Source: Rhodocyclaceae bacterium (lineage in GTDB: Bacteria > Pseudomonadota > Gammaproteobacteria > Burkholderiales > Rhodocyclaceae). From it: DNA of 45,323 bases. The stretch is from the NCBI GenBank assembly GCA_020445765.1, contig JAGRFY010000089.1, forward strand, positions 1 through 45,323, in the 5' to 3' direction. Below, piece by piece: positions 15,563 through 24,033 of this stretch. The position numbers and the translations under genes are program-made. The first letter of the stretch is position 1. Every line of letters begins with the position of its first letter. Under the pieces are notes generated by a model. It made no database searches. It saw nothing but the letters and a program-made list of their open reading frames with translations, and had not been told where the DNA came from.

Positions 15563-16674
15563 AACGACTGATCCTGCTGGGCGGTGGCCATGCGCACGTC
15601 CATGTGCTCGAGGCGCTGGCGGCGCGGCCGCTTGCCGGCTTCGAAGTGGTCCTGGTGTCGCCGTTCGAGCGCCAGATCTATTCCGGCATGCTGCCGGGCT
15701 GGATCGCAGGCCACTACCCGATCGAGGCCTGCGCGCTCGATCTCGGGCGACTGGCCGCCGAGGCCGGCGTGCGCTTCGTCCAGGCCACCGGCGAATCCCT
15801 CGACGCAGCGGCCCGCACGCTCGACTGCAACGATGGCGCACACCTGGCGTACGACCTGCTGTCGATCGACACCGGATCGCGCACGCGCATCGAAGCGATC
15901 GCAGGCGCGGCCGAGCACGCCTTGCCGGTGCGGCCGATCGAATCGTTCATTGGTGGCGTCGAGGCCTTGCTCGCGCGTTGCCGCGAGGCGCGCGATCATC
16001 CGGTGGCGATCATCGGTGGCGGCGTCGCCGCGGTCGAACTCGCCTTCGCGATCCATCACCGCCTCGCCGGCGAAGGGGCGGCGCCGGCACTGTCGGTGAT
16101 CGGCGATGCCGGCCTGCCGCTGGATGGCCTCTCCCGGCGCCTGCAGTGGAAGTGCCTGCAAATGCTCAACGACCGGGGCATCCAATGGCATGCCGGCAGC
16201 CGGGTCGCGGCACTCGACGGCAGCCATGCCGAGCTGTCGGACGGCACCCGGATCCCGGCCGGCCACGCACTGCTGGTGACCGGTGCAGGCGCGCCCGCGT
16301 GGCTGGCCGGCTCGGGCCTGGCGCTGGATCGGGACGGATTCGTCCGGGTCGCCCCGAGCCTGCAGAGCATTTCCCATGAAAGCGTGTTCGCCGCCGGCGA
16401 TGTCGCCGCCTATGCCGACCCGCGCCCCAAATCAGGTGTCTTCGCGGTGCGCGCCGGTCCACCGCTGGCGGACAACCTGCGGCGGGCGGCCAATGGCGAG
16501 GCACTGGCCGAGTGGCAGCCACAGAAGCGGGCGCTCTATCTGGTGGCGACCGGCAGCCGTCACGCCCTCGGCGCCTGGGGCCCGTTCGGCTGGTGGGGAG
16601 GCTGGGTATGGCACTGGAAGGACCGCATCGACCGCGCCTTCATGCGTCGCTTCGGCAACGGCCACGTGGGTTGA
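15559..16674 (+). CDS. FAD/NAD(P)-dependent oxidoreductase (NDH-2 / SelD-associated type)
   Basis: A 371-residue flavoprotein of the pyridine nucleotide-disulfide reductase group. It starts LILLGGGHAHVHVLEAL (FAD Rossmann motif), has a second dinucleotide motif VAIIGGGVAAVELAFA (about 149-164), and a C-terminal FAD-contact motif SVFAAGDVAAY. The GGGHAHV start is characteristic of the oxidoreductase domain that in many bacteria is fused to selenide water dikinase (SelD); here it stands alone with no SelD domain. The electron acceptor is unknown, possibly a quinone. It overlaps the DUF3047 gene (ATGA) and lies 7 bases before the MFS-acyltransferase gene. Confidence 0.88.
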   Translation: MKRLILLGGGHAHVHVLEALAARPLAGFEVVLVSPFERQIYSGMLPGWIAGHYPIEACALDLGRLAAEAGVRFVQATGESLDAAARTLDCNDGAHLAYDLLSIDTGSRTRIEAIAGAAEHALPVRPIESFIGGVEALLARCREARDHPVAIIGGGVAAVELAFAIHHRLAGEGAAPALSVIGDAGLPLDGLSRRLQWKCLQMLNDRGIQWHAGSRVAALDGSHAELSDGTRIPAGHALLVTGAGAPAWLAGSGLALDRDGFVRVAPSLQSISHESVFAAGDVAAYADPRPKSGVFAVRAGPPLADNLRRAANGEALAEWQPQKRALYLVATGSRHALGAWGPFGWWGGWVWHWKDRIDRAFMRRFGNGHVG

Positions 16675-16681
16675 TCCGGGC

Positions 16682-18562
16682 ATGAGTTCACAATTCGGGC
16701 TGTTGCGCGAGCGGCGTTTCCTGCCGTTCTTCCTGACCCAGTTCCTGGGCGCGTTCAACGACAACCTGTTCAAGAACGCGCTGGTCGTCCTGATCACCTT
16801 CCAGGCGGCACGCTACACCGCCCTGTCGCCCGGTGTGCTGGTCAATCTCGCGGCCGGCATCTTCATCCTGCCGTTCTTCCTGTTCTCGGCAAGCGCCGGC
16901 CAGCTTGCCGACAAGTTCGAGAAAAGCCGGCTGATCCGCCTGGTCAAGCTCGCCGAAATCCTGATCATGGCGCTGGCGGCGCTCGCCTTCGCACTCGATT
17001 CGCTCGGCCTGCTGCTGACCACGCTGTTCCTGATGGGGACCCAGTCGTCGCTATTCGGCCCGGTCAAGTACGCCATCCTGCCGGCCCATCTGCGGGAGCA
17101 TGAACTGGTCGGCGGCAATGCGCTGGTGGAATCCGGCACCTTCGTCGCGATCCTGCTCGGGACCATCGCCGGCGGAGTGATGATCGCCACCGCCGACGGC
17201 GCGCTGTCGGTCTCGATGGCGGCGCTGGTGGTGGCCGCCGTCGGCTATCTCGCGAGCCGACATATTCCGGCGGCGCCGATTGCCGATGCCGCGCTGACCA
17301 TCGGCTGGAATCCGCTGACCGAGACCTGGCGCAACATCGGCTTTGCGCGCAGCAATCGCACGGTGTTCCTGTCGATTCTCGGCATTTCCTGGTTCTGGTT
17401 CTACGGCGCATTGTTTCTGTCCCAGTTCCCGGGCTATGCGCGCGAGATGCTGGGCGGTGACGAACACACGGTGACGCTGTTGCTGGCGGTGTTTTCGGTC
17501 GGCATCGGCGTCGGCTCCCTGCTGTGCGAGCGGCTGTCGGGACGTCACGTCGAGATCGGGCTGGTGCCGTTCGGCTCGATCGGCCTGTCGCTGTTCGCGT
17601 TCGATCTGTGGTGGGCGAGCCCGGCCGTCGCCCATGCCGGCCCGCCGCTGCCGATCGGTGTCGTGCTCGAACAGGCGCTGACCTGGCGCGTGGTGTTCGA
17701 CCTGGTGATGATCGGCGCCTTCGGAGGCCTCTTCATCGTGCCGCTGTATGCGCTGGTGCAGAGCCGCTCCGATGCCGCCTGCCGTTCACGCGTGATCGCC
17801 GGCAACAACATCCTCAACGCCGCCTTCATGGTGGTCGCGGCGCTGCTCGGCGCCGCACTGCTGGCTGCCGGCGCGACGATACCGCAGTTGATCCTGCTGA
17901 CCGCGGTACTGAATGCAGCCGTGGCGATCTACATCTACTCCCTGGTGCCGGAATTCCTGCTACGGTTCATCGTCTGGTTGCTGGTGCATCTGGTGTATCG
18001 GCTGCGCATCGACGGCGAGGCGCACGTGCCGACGACGGGGCCGGCGCTGATCGTCGCCAATCACGTCAGCTTCGTCGACGCGCTGGTGATCATGGCCGCC
18101 TGCCGGCGGCCGATCCGTTTCGTCATGGATCACAAGATCTTTCGCTGGCCGATCCTGTCCTTCGCCTTTCGCACCAGCCGGGCGATCCCGATCGCCTCGG
18201 CGCGGGACGATCCGGCGGCCACGCGCCGCGCCTTCGACGAGGTCGCCCGCGCGCTCGACGCCGGCGAGCTGGTCGGCATATTTCCCGAGGGCCAGATCAC
18301 CGCCGACGGCGAGCTGCAGCCGTTCCGGCCCGGCGTGCGCTCGATCCTGAAGCGCAATCCGGTGCCGGTGGTGCCGATGGCCTTGCGCGGGCTGTGGGGC
18401 AGTTTCTTCAGCCGCATCGGTGGTCGCGCGATGAGCCAGCCGTTCCGCCGCGGCCTGTTCAATCGCATCGAACTCGTCGTCGGCGGGGCGATGGCGCCAG
18501 CCGCGGCGGATCCGGCCACATTGCAGCAACGGGTCAGGGACTTGCGGGGCGAATGGCCTTAG
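16682..18562 (+). CDS. MFS transporter fused to PlsC-type acyltransferase (LplT-Aas-like)
   Basis: A 626-residue two-domain membrane protein. Residues 1-420 are a major facilitator transporter like LplT (lysophospholipid flippase): FFLTQFLGAFNDNLFKNALV at the start, then about 12 helices. Residues 430-625 are a PlsC/AGPAT acyltransferase with the catalytic ANHVSFVDAL (His-x4-Asp), GIFPEGQIT and a PVPVVPMAL block. Together they would flip lysophospholipids inward and re-acylate them. Full-length Aas-type fusions also carry an acyl-ACP synthetase domain; it is absent here, so the acyl donor must be made elsewhere. Last gene of the operon starting at 13599. Confidence 0.9.
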   Translation: MSSQFGLLRERRFLPFFLTQFLGAFNDNLFKNALVVLITFQAARYTALSPGVLVNLAAGIFILPFFLFSASAGQLADKFEKSRLIRLVKLAEILIMALAALAFALDSLGLLLTTLFLMGTQSSLFGPVKYAILPAHLREHELVGGNALVESGTFVAILLGTIAGGVMIATADGALSVSMAALVVAAVGYLASRHIPAAPIADAALTIGWNPLTETWRNIGFARSNRTVFLSILGISWFWFYGALFLSQFPGYAREMLGGDEHTVTLLLAVFSVGIGVGSLLCERLSGRHVEIGLVPFGSIGLSLFAFDLWWASPAVAHAGPPLPIGVVLEQALTWRVVFDLVMIGAFGGLFIVPLYALVQSRSDAACRSRVIAGNNILNAAFMVVAALLGAALLAAGATIPQLILLTAVLNAAVAIYIYSLVPEFLLRFIVWLLVHLVYRLRIDGEAHVPTTGPALIVANHVSFVDALVIMAACRRPIRFVMDHKIFRWPILSFAFRTSRAIPIASARDDPAATRRAFDEVARALDAGELVGIFPEGQITADGELQPFRPGVRSILKRNPVPVVPMALRGLWGSFFSRIGGRAMSQPFRRGLFNRIELVVGGAMAPAAADPATLQQRVRDLRGEWP

Positions 18563-18672
18563 AAAATTTGCAAGCAAATGTAGACACCGCGTGCGCATCC
18601 CTACATCATTTTCGAGCCACCCGACGGACAACGGGCACCGGCACCTCACGAACAGTCAAACTCGGAGAATAA

Positions 18673-19260
18673 ATGATGAGATTCATGCTCGCCGCCGCCC
18701 TCGTCGGTCTGGCCCCGGCGGTTGCAAACGCGACCTGCCAGGTGGTCACAGGATCGGTGTTTCTGTTGCCCGACGTAGATTCCAACGGATCGCCGGCGTG
18801 CACGGTGTCGACCATGATCGACGATGCGCCGTTTGCCGCCGGACAGTGCTTCTCGGTCAACCTTTCGTTGTTCGGCCTGCCGGCAGGGCGCGGCTTTGCC
18901 GGCGTGACCCATGAAGTGGCAGTCGGTGTCGATGAAAACGCGACCGTCAGTCCGCTGACCCTTCTCGAGCCCGGTGAGACCGGCGATACGCTGCCTGGCA
19001 GCGCGCCGACGGTGCGTCACCAGGTCCTCACCGCACGCAGCGCGATCGGCATCGGTTTCGGGCCGTTTCGGACGGTGGTCTACTCGACGGACGTGATCGT
19101 GGTCCATCCGCAGGATGCCGCCCTGCCGATCGTGACCGAGCAGATCGTGATCAGCGGTACCGACGGCAGGGGCCTGTTCAAGAATGCAACTGGGCACCTC
19201 ACGGTGCTCGGCAACAGCATCGGCCAGAGCGCGCCGGTGGTCGGGCAATTGTGCTTCTGA
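18673..19260 (+). CDS. Secreted protein, possibly dirigent/AOC-barrel-like
   Basis: A 195-residue protein with a signal peptide (1-20, ending ANA). The mature part is rich in beta-forming and small residues with a repeated Gly pattern, ending ISGTDGRGLFKNATGHLTVL and GQLCF. The G-x-G-x-F-x-x-A-T-G pattern is reminiscent of dirigent/allene-oxide-cyclase-like barrels, but that is a guess from pattern only. Cysteines at the start of the mature protein (ATCQV, PACTV) and at the end (LCF) could form disulfides. GGAG lies 7 bases before the ATG. It follows the acyltransferase gene by 110 bases and probably has its own promoter. Confidence 0.75.
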   Translation: MMRFMLAAALVGLAPAVANATCQVVTGSVFLLPDVDSNGSPACTVSTMIDDAPFAAGQCFSVNLSLFGLPAGRGFAGVTHEVAVGVDENATVSPLTLLEPGETGDTLPGSAPTVRHQVLTARSAIGIGFGPFRTVVYSTDVIVVHPQDAALPIVTEQIVISGTDGRGLFKNATGHLTVLGNSIGQSAPVVGQLCF

Positions 19261-19309
19261 GGGTTCGCTCGCTGGCGGCCCGGGCGGCGACCTCGGCGGG
19301 GCTGCCCGG

Positions 19310-19792
19310 GTGACCGACATGCTCGTTCGCCTCTACGACCTGCCGGACCTGGCGTCGGTGGCGGCTGCCCTGGCCGCTGCCGACGCCGTGGTCAAGCGTC
19401 CGCTGGCGCTCGACGCCCGGCGTATCCTGTCGGTGGTCAGCGAGCACTTCGGCGACGCCGCGCCCGGGTGGGTGGACGAGTGTCACGCCTGCCTGCTGCG
19501 ACAACCGCCGACCTGCTTCATTGCGACCCGAGAATCCGCCGTGCTCGGTTTCGCCTGCTACGACGCCACCGCCCGCGGCATGTTCGGACCGGTTGGCGTG
19601 ATCGCGGGCGAGCGCGGCAAGGGCGTCGGCCGTGCCCTGCTGTTGCGCTGCCTGCACGCGATGGCCAGCGACGGCTATGCCTACGCGGTGATCGGTTGGG
19701 TGGACGATCCCGAGTACTACCGCAAGGCCGTGGCCGCTGTTCCGATCGCCGGTTCCCAACCGGGCGTCTATCGCCGCGCGCTCGGGCGCTGA
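19310..19792 (+). CDS. GNAT-family N-acetyltransferase
   Basis: A 160-residue acetyltransferase. The acetyl-CoA loop is seen as VIAGERGKGVGRALLLRCLH (about 99-118), preceded by the beta-4 strand GFACYDATARGMFGPVG and followed by YAYAVIGWVDDPEYYRK. The start is GTG at 19310 (VTDMLVRLYDLPD); the ATG at 19319 three codons later is an alternative. The substrate is unknown. It precedes ovoA by 123 bases in the same direction, which may or may not indicate a functional link. Confidence 0.82.
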   Translation: MTDMLVRLYDLPDLASVAAALAAADAVVKRPLALDARRILSVVSEHFGDAAPGWVDECHACLLRQPPTCFIATRESAVLGFACYDATARGMFGPVGVIAGERGKGVGRALLLRCLHAMASDGYAYAVIGWVDDPEYYRKAVAAVPIAGSQPGVYRRALGR

Positions 19793-19915
19793 GTGCCGTC
19801 ACCGGGCGGCCGATCGGGTGATCGCAGGCGCCGGGTGATGCGCTGCCACTTGATTGTGTAAGCCTTCTCCGACACAGTCGGTCCAATTCCTGTCCGCCAT
19901 CAAACGACCGAACCC

Positions 19916-22033
19916 ATGTCGCCGCCCCAGATATTGTCCCGTACGCCGCTGCTCGCCGGCAGCGACCCCGAAGCCAAGCGTGCCCAGATCCTGCGTTATT
20001 TCCACGACACCTTCGATCGCTACGAGTCGCTGTTCGAGACCCTCCGCTGTGACGAGGCCTATTTCGAGAAGTCGATTGCGCTGCGCCATCCGCTGATCTT
20101 CTATCTCGGTCACACCGCCACCTTCTTCGCCAACAAGTTCGTCCTCGCCGGCCTGCTGCCCGCGCGCATCGACCCCCGCCTGGAGTCCACCTTTGCCGTC
20201 GGCGTGGATGAGATGAGTTGGGACGATCTGGACGAGGCCAACTACGACTGGCCGACCGTCGACGAGGTCCGGGCCTATCGACGCAAGGTGCGCGAAGCGG
20301 TGGACCGGGTCATCCGGGAAACGCCGCTGAGCCTGCCGATCGGCTGGGACGACCCGTTCTGGGCAGTCCTGATGGGCATCGAGCACGAGCGCATCCATCT
20401 CGAGACGTCGTCGGTGCTGATGCGTCAGCATCAGTTGAAGTATGTGCGCCCGACCGCGGCCTGGCCGCCGTGCACCGAGCGTGGCGAACCGCCGCCGAAC
20501 GGCGTCGTCGACATTCCGGCCGGCACCGTGCGGCTGGGCCGCCCGTTCGACGATCCCTACTATGGATGGGACAACGAATACGGCAGCCACGAGCATCGGG
20601 TGGCGGCATTCAAGGCGGCCCGGCACCTCGTCAGCAACCGCGAGTTCCTGGCATTCGTCGAGGCCGGTGGCTATGCCGATGACGCCTTGTGGGACGAGGA
20701 AGGCCTGTCGTGGCGCAAGTTCGCCCGAGCCGAGGCGCCGACCTTCTGGCTGCCGGACGGTGATACCTGGCGGCTCCGGCTGATGGCCGAGGAAGTGCCG
20801 ATGCCCTGGAACTGGCCGGTCGAGACCAACTGCCACGAGGCCCGCGCGTTCTGCAACTGGAAGGCGCGCGAGACCGGCCAGCCGGTGCGCCTGCCGACCG
20901 AAGACGAGTGGCATCGCCTCTACGACCATGTCGGTCTGTCCGATGTGCCGGTCGATACCCGTGCCGACGCCAACCTGCATCTGGACCATTGGGCATCGAG
21001 CTGCCCGGTGGACCGCTTCGCCCACGGCGAGTTCTATGACGTGGTCGGCAACGTCTGGCAATGGTGCGAGACGCCCACCTATCCGTTCGACGGCTTCCGC
21101 GTCCATCCGCTCTACGACGACTTCACGACGCCGACCTTCGACGACCGCCACAACATGATCAAGGGCGGCTCGTGGATCGCCACCGGCAACGAGGCGAGGC
21201 ATGTGTCGCGCTACGCCTTCCGGCGCCACTTCTTCCAGCACGCGGGGTTCCGCTACGTCGTCACCGATGCGCCGACGTCCTATGTGTCGTCCCAGTACGA
21301 GACCGATTCGCTGCTCTCCCAGTATGCGGAATTCCACTACGGCGACGCCTATTTCGACGTGCCGAACTTCCCGCAGGCACTTGCCCGGCTGGCGATCGAG
21401 GCGATGGCCAGGCGCCCGGCGCGCGCGGCGCTGGACCTCGGCTGCGCCACCGGTCGCGCGAGCTTCGAACTCGCGCGTCACTTCGAGCGGGTCGTCGGCG
21501 TTGATTTCTCGGCGCGGTTCATCAATGCCGGGGTCAGGCTCGCCGAGCAAGGCGTGCTGCGTTACACCATCCCCGACGAAGGCGAACTGGTGCTGTACCG
21601 GGAGTGCCGACTCGAGGACCTCGGGCTGGCCGAGGTGTGCGACAAGGTCGAGTTCTGGCAGGGAGACGCCTGCAACCTGAAGCCGGCGCTGAGCGGCTAC
21701 GACCTGGTGCTCGCCGCCAATCTGATCGATCGCCTCTACAGCCCGCGGCGGTTCCTGTCGGCGATCCATCATCGGATCAACCCGGGCGGCCTGCTGCTGA
21801 TCGCCTCACCCTATACCTGGCTCGAAGAGCACACCCGAAAGGAAGAGTGGATCGGGGGTTTCAAGAAGGACGGCGAGAGCTACTTCACGCTGGACGGCAT
21901 CAAGGAACTCCTGCAGCCGAATTTCCGGCTGCTGCGTGGTCCCCTCGAGGTGCCTTTCGTGATTCGCGAGACCCGGCGGAAGTTCCAGCATACGATCTCC
22001 GAGGTCACGATCTGGGAGCGACTGCCGGACTGA
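19916..22033 (+). CDS. ovoA: 5-histidylcysteine sulfoxide synthase / 4-mercaptohistidine N-methyltransferase
   Basis: A 705-residue bifunctional enzyme of ovothiol biosynthesis. The N-terminal DinB-like part gives the mononuclear iron site, His66 (YLGHTATF) and His157/His161 in GIEHERIHLE. The FGE-sulfatase domain follows (VVGNVWQWCE, IKGGSWIATGNEARHVSRYA). The C-terminal class I methyltransferase starts near residue 506 (LDLGCATGRASFELARHF, VVGVDFSARFI) and should methylate the imidazole nitrogen. It joins cysteine and histidine oxidatively, then methylates. The lyase step (OvoB, a PLP enzyme) is not encoded in this window. Full length and all motifs are intact. Confidence 0.95.
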   Translation: MSPPQILSRTPLLAGSDPEAKRAQILRYFHDTFDRYESLFETLRCDEAYFEKSIALRHPLIFYLGHTATFFANKFVLAGLLPARIDPRLESTFAVGVDEMSWDDLDEANYDWPTVDEVRAYRRKVREAVDRVIRETPLSLPIGWDDPFWAVLMGIEHERIHLETSSVLMRQHQLKYVRPTAAWPPCTERGEPPPNGVVDIPAGTVRLGRPFDDPYYGWDNEYGSHEHRVAAFKAARHLVSNREFLAFVEAGGYADDALWDEEGLSWRKFARAEAPTFWLPDGDTWRLRLMAEEVPMPWNWPVETNCHEARAFCNWKARETGQPVRLPTEDEWHRLYDHVGLSDVPVDTRADANLHLDHWASSCPVDRFAHGEFYDVVGNVWQWCETPTYPFDGFRVHPLYDDFTTPTFDDRHNMIKGGSWIATGNEARHVSRYAFRRHFFQHAGFRYVVTDAPTSYVSSQYETDSLLSQYAEFHYGDAYFDVPNFPQALARLAIEAMARRPARAALDLGCATGRASFELARHFERVVGVDFSARFINAGVRLAEQGVLRYTIPDEGELVLYRECRLEDLGLAEVCDKVEFWQGDACNLKPALSGYDLVLAANLIDRLYSPRRFLSAIHHRINPGGLLLIASPYTWLEEHTRKEEWIGGFKKDGESYFTLDGIKELLQPNFRLLRGPLEVPFVIRETRRKFQHTISEVTIWERLPD

Positions 22034-22076
22034 CGACGCAGGGTGGGCGGCGCGATTCGATCGCCCTTGCCAAACA

Positions 22077-22123
22077 CCCGATGACTGTATAAATTTGCAC
22101 TGTCTGTATAAACAGTCATCGGG
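22077..22123. repeat. Perfect 12-bp inverted repeat before the 53-residue membrane protein
   Basis: CCCGATGACTGT (22077-22088) and ACAGTCATCGGG (22112-22123) are perfect inverted copies separated by 23 bases. Inside, CTGTATAAA occurs twice (22085 and 22104), 19 bases apart. The long AT-rich spacer argues against an RNA terminator and for a protein-binding promoter region. Confidence 0.7.
22100..22115 (+). promoter_or_regulatory. LexA-type SOS box
   Basis: CTGT-N8-ACAG with the AT-rich centre CTGTATAA matches the classical gammaproteobacterial LexA operator exactly in its palindromic ends. It lies 19 bases upstream of the ATG at 22134 and just after a TATAAA (22088-22093) that could serve as -10, a typical position for repression. 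It predicts DNA-damage induction of the small gene. LexA of some Xanthomonadales uses a different motif, so the assignment depends on the host LexA. Confidence 0.55.
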
Positions 22124-22133
22124 AGCTTTCACC

Positions 22134-22295
22134 ATGGACAGGCTGTTTTCCTTCGCCATTGCGCTGGCCGGTGTCGCTGCGGGCCTGCTGATCGCCACCG
22201 GTCATGTCGCCGACGTCGCCGTACCGCTGATCGTCGCCATCGCGGCAGCGGCGGGTTGGCGCCTGCAGCATCGCGACTGGCGCAGCGAGCCTTGA
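22134..22295 (+). CDS. Small membrane protein (53 residues), putatively SOS-controlled
   Basis: Short protein starting MDRLFSFAIALAGVAAGLLI, with one or two hydrophobic helices (about 4-20 and 24-42) and a charged tail (WRLQHRDWRSEP). No family is recognised. GGGAG lies 9 bases before the ATG. The upstream region holds a LexA-type box and a 47-base inverted-repeat structure, so expression after DNA damage is the obvious prediction. Several known SOS-induced small membrane proteins (such as TisB) depolarise or stall cells, but no sequence similarity to them is visible. A TTG start at 22095 is unlikely because it lies inside the operator. Confidence 0.68.
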   Translation: MDRLFSFAIALAGVAAGLLIATGHVADVAVPLIVAIAAAAGWRLQHRDWRSEP

Positions 22296-22370
22296 ATCCG
22301 GTGCTGCGACCCTCGCCGCACACCGGTTCATCCTCTATCATCGGGCGCCGTATTCTCCAGGTTTGCCCCG

Positions 22371-23378
22371 ATGCAGATGCCGTCATCCTGTGATGATCCC
22401 ACCCCCTACGCCAGCCTGACGCCCGAGCGCATCCTGCGCGCGGTCGAATCGGTCGGCATCGATTGCGACGGCGGGCTGCTTGCCCTCAACAGCTTCGAGA
22501 ATCGTGTCTGGCAGATCGGCGTCTACGATCAGACGCCGGTCGTCGCCAAGTTCTACCGCGCGCATCGCTGGACTGACGAGGCGATCGTCGAAGAGCATCG
22601 ATTCACCCTCGAACTCGCCGACAGCGAGGTTCCGGTGGTGGCGCCGCTGTGCATCGCCGGGGACAGCCTGCATCACTTCGAGGACCTGCGATTCGCGTTG
22701 TTTCCGAGGCGCGGCGGGCGCGCGCCGGAACTCGAGGACAGCCACGTGCTGAGCTGGATCGGGCGCTTTCTCGGGCGCATCCATGTGGTCGGCGGACGGT
22801 CGCACTTTTTGCACCGGCCGACCCTCGATACGACCAGCTTCGGGCGCGAGCCGATCGACACCATCCTTGCCAGCGACGTGCTGCCGCCGGAACTGCTGCT
22901 GCCGTGGCGAACCATTGCCGGGCAGGCGCTCGAGGCGATCGAGGCCTGCTACGAGCGCGCCGGCCGCACGGCCAGCCTGCGCCTGCATGGCGACTGCCAT
23001 GCCGGCAACCTGCTATGGACCCCCGACGGTCCGCACTTCGTCGATTTCGACGACGCGCGCAATGGGCCGGCCGTCCAGGACCTGTGGATGCTGCTGTCCG
23101 GCGACGAGCACAGCATGGCGCGCCAGCTCGATCACGTCGTCGAGGGCTACCAGACCTTCGCCGCCTTCGAACCGCGAGAGCTGCATCTGGTCGAGGCCCT
23201 GCGGACGCTTCGTCTGCTGCATTTCGCCGCCTGGCTGACACGCCGTTGGGCGGATCCTGCCTTCCCACCGGCATTTCCGTGGTTTGCCGATGGCCGCTAT
23301 TGGCAGGATCACATCCTGGCCCTGCGCGAACAGGTCGCCGCGATGTCCGAATCGCCGCTGGTGCGACTGTGCGGCTGA
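22371..23378 (+). CDS. srkA: Stress-response Ser/Thr kinase SrkA (YihE)
   Basis: A 335-residue kinase of the choline/aminoglycoside-kinase fold. In E. coli, SrkA limits death after envelope and oxidative stress. Visible motifs: LNSFENRVWQIG near the N-terminus, the ATP-binding Lys in VAKFYR, the catalytic loop LHGDCHAGNLLW, and the metal-binding FVDFDDA. Length and motif spacing match the family (about 330). E. coli srkA precedes dsbA; here a diheme cytochrome gene follows instead. Confidence 0.93.
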   Translation: MQMPSSCDDPTPYASLTPERILRAVESVGIDCDGGLLALNSFENRVWQIGVYDQTPVVAKFYRAHRWTDEAIVEEHRFTLELADSEVPVVAPLCIAGDSLHHFEDLRFALFPRRGGRAPELEDSHVLSWIGRFLGRIHVVGGRSHFLHRPTLDTTSFGREPIDTILASDVLPPELLLPWRTIAGQALEAIEACYERAGRTASLRLHGDCHAGNLLWTPDGPHFVDFDDARNGPAVQDLWMLLSGDEHSMARQLDHVVEGYQTFAAFEPRELHLVEALRTLRLLHFAAWLTRRWADPAFPPAFPWFADGRYWQDHILALREQVAAMSESPLVRLCG

Positions 23379-23476
23379 TCGCGGTTGTGCCGATCACGGC
23401 TCCGTCGACGCCGGATGGCGAGTGCCGCGTTCGTGGGAGAATGCCGCCATGGCTGCGATTCCCCGGTGGGTGAACG

Positions 23477-23968
23477 ATGTTGCGATGGATCGTCTGGTGG
23501 GCCGCCGTCTTCTTACTGTGCCCGCCTGCAACGGCGATGGCCGCCGGCATCGACCTGCACTGGCTGTGGGACGATCGCTGCGCTGAATGTCATGGACATT
23601 CCGGCGACTTCGCCCGACGGCTGGACCGCGTCGATGGCGAACTCCGGGTCCGCCACCCGGTCGGCGACATGCGCGAGTTCCTGCGCCATCATTATCCGGT
23701 CGGGCGCGAGGTCGAAGCGCTCTACCAGATGCTGAAGGCGCAGGCTGCCACGCCGCCACGCTTCAGGACCGAATGCGCCCGTTGCCACGGTCCGGCGGCG
23801 GCGCTGGCACGAAAGCGGCTCGTGGTGCGCGGCGGCGAAGTGGTGTCCGCTGTCGACGGCACCGCGGTTGCCGCGCTGCTGCAGCGCCACTTCGGCATCG
23901 CTGCCGGCGACGTCGCGTTCTTCAGTGCGCAGCTCGAGCGGGTTGCGCGGGAAGTCCATCGCGAGTGA
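23477..23968 (+). CDS. Periplasmic diheme c-type cytochrome
   Basis: A 163-residue protein with a signal peptide (1-22, ending AMA) and two heme-attachment motifs, CAECH (35-39) and CARCH (100-104), about 65 residues apart. The layout suggests two short cytochrome c domains in the periplasm. The redox partner is unknown and no oxidase or dehydrogenase genes adjoin. The start is the ATG at 23477 with GGTGGG upstream. It converges on the HD-GYP gene with a hairpin in the gap. Confidence 0.85.
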   Translation: MLRWIVWWAAVFLLCPPATAMAAGIDLHWLWDDRCAECHGHSGDFARRLDRVDGELRVRHPVGDMREFLRHHYPVGREVEALYQMLKAQAATPPRFRTECARCHGPAAALARKRLVVRGGEVVSAVDGTAVAALLQRHFGIAAGDVAFFSAQLERVAREVHRE

Positions 23969-24001
23969 CCGCGAGGCATCGGTTCATGCGCCTGCGACCG
24001 A

Positions 24002-24022
24002 ACGGCCCGGTGCCGGGGCCGT
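24002..24022. terminator. Hairpin between convergent genes
   Basis: ACGGCCC and GGGCCGT form a perfect 7-bp stem with a 7-base loop, midway between the cytochrome gene (ends 23968) and the HD-GYP gene (ends 24034). No T-run follows on either side, so termination here is possible but unproven. Confidence 0.35.
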
Positions 24023-24033
24023 GACTGCGACGC

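Noticed and set aside
22077-22123. Rho-independent terminator of ovoA
   Set aside because: The 23-base AT-rich spacer between the arms is too long for an efficient terminator loop and no T-run follows; a promoter/operator reading fits better.
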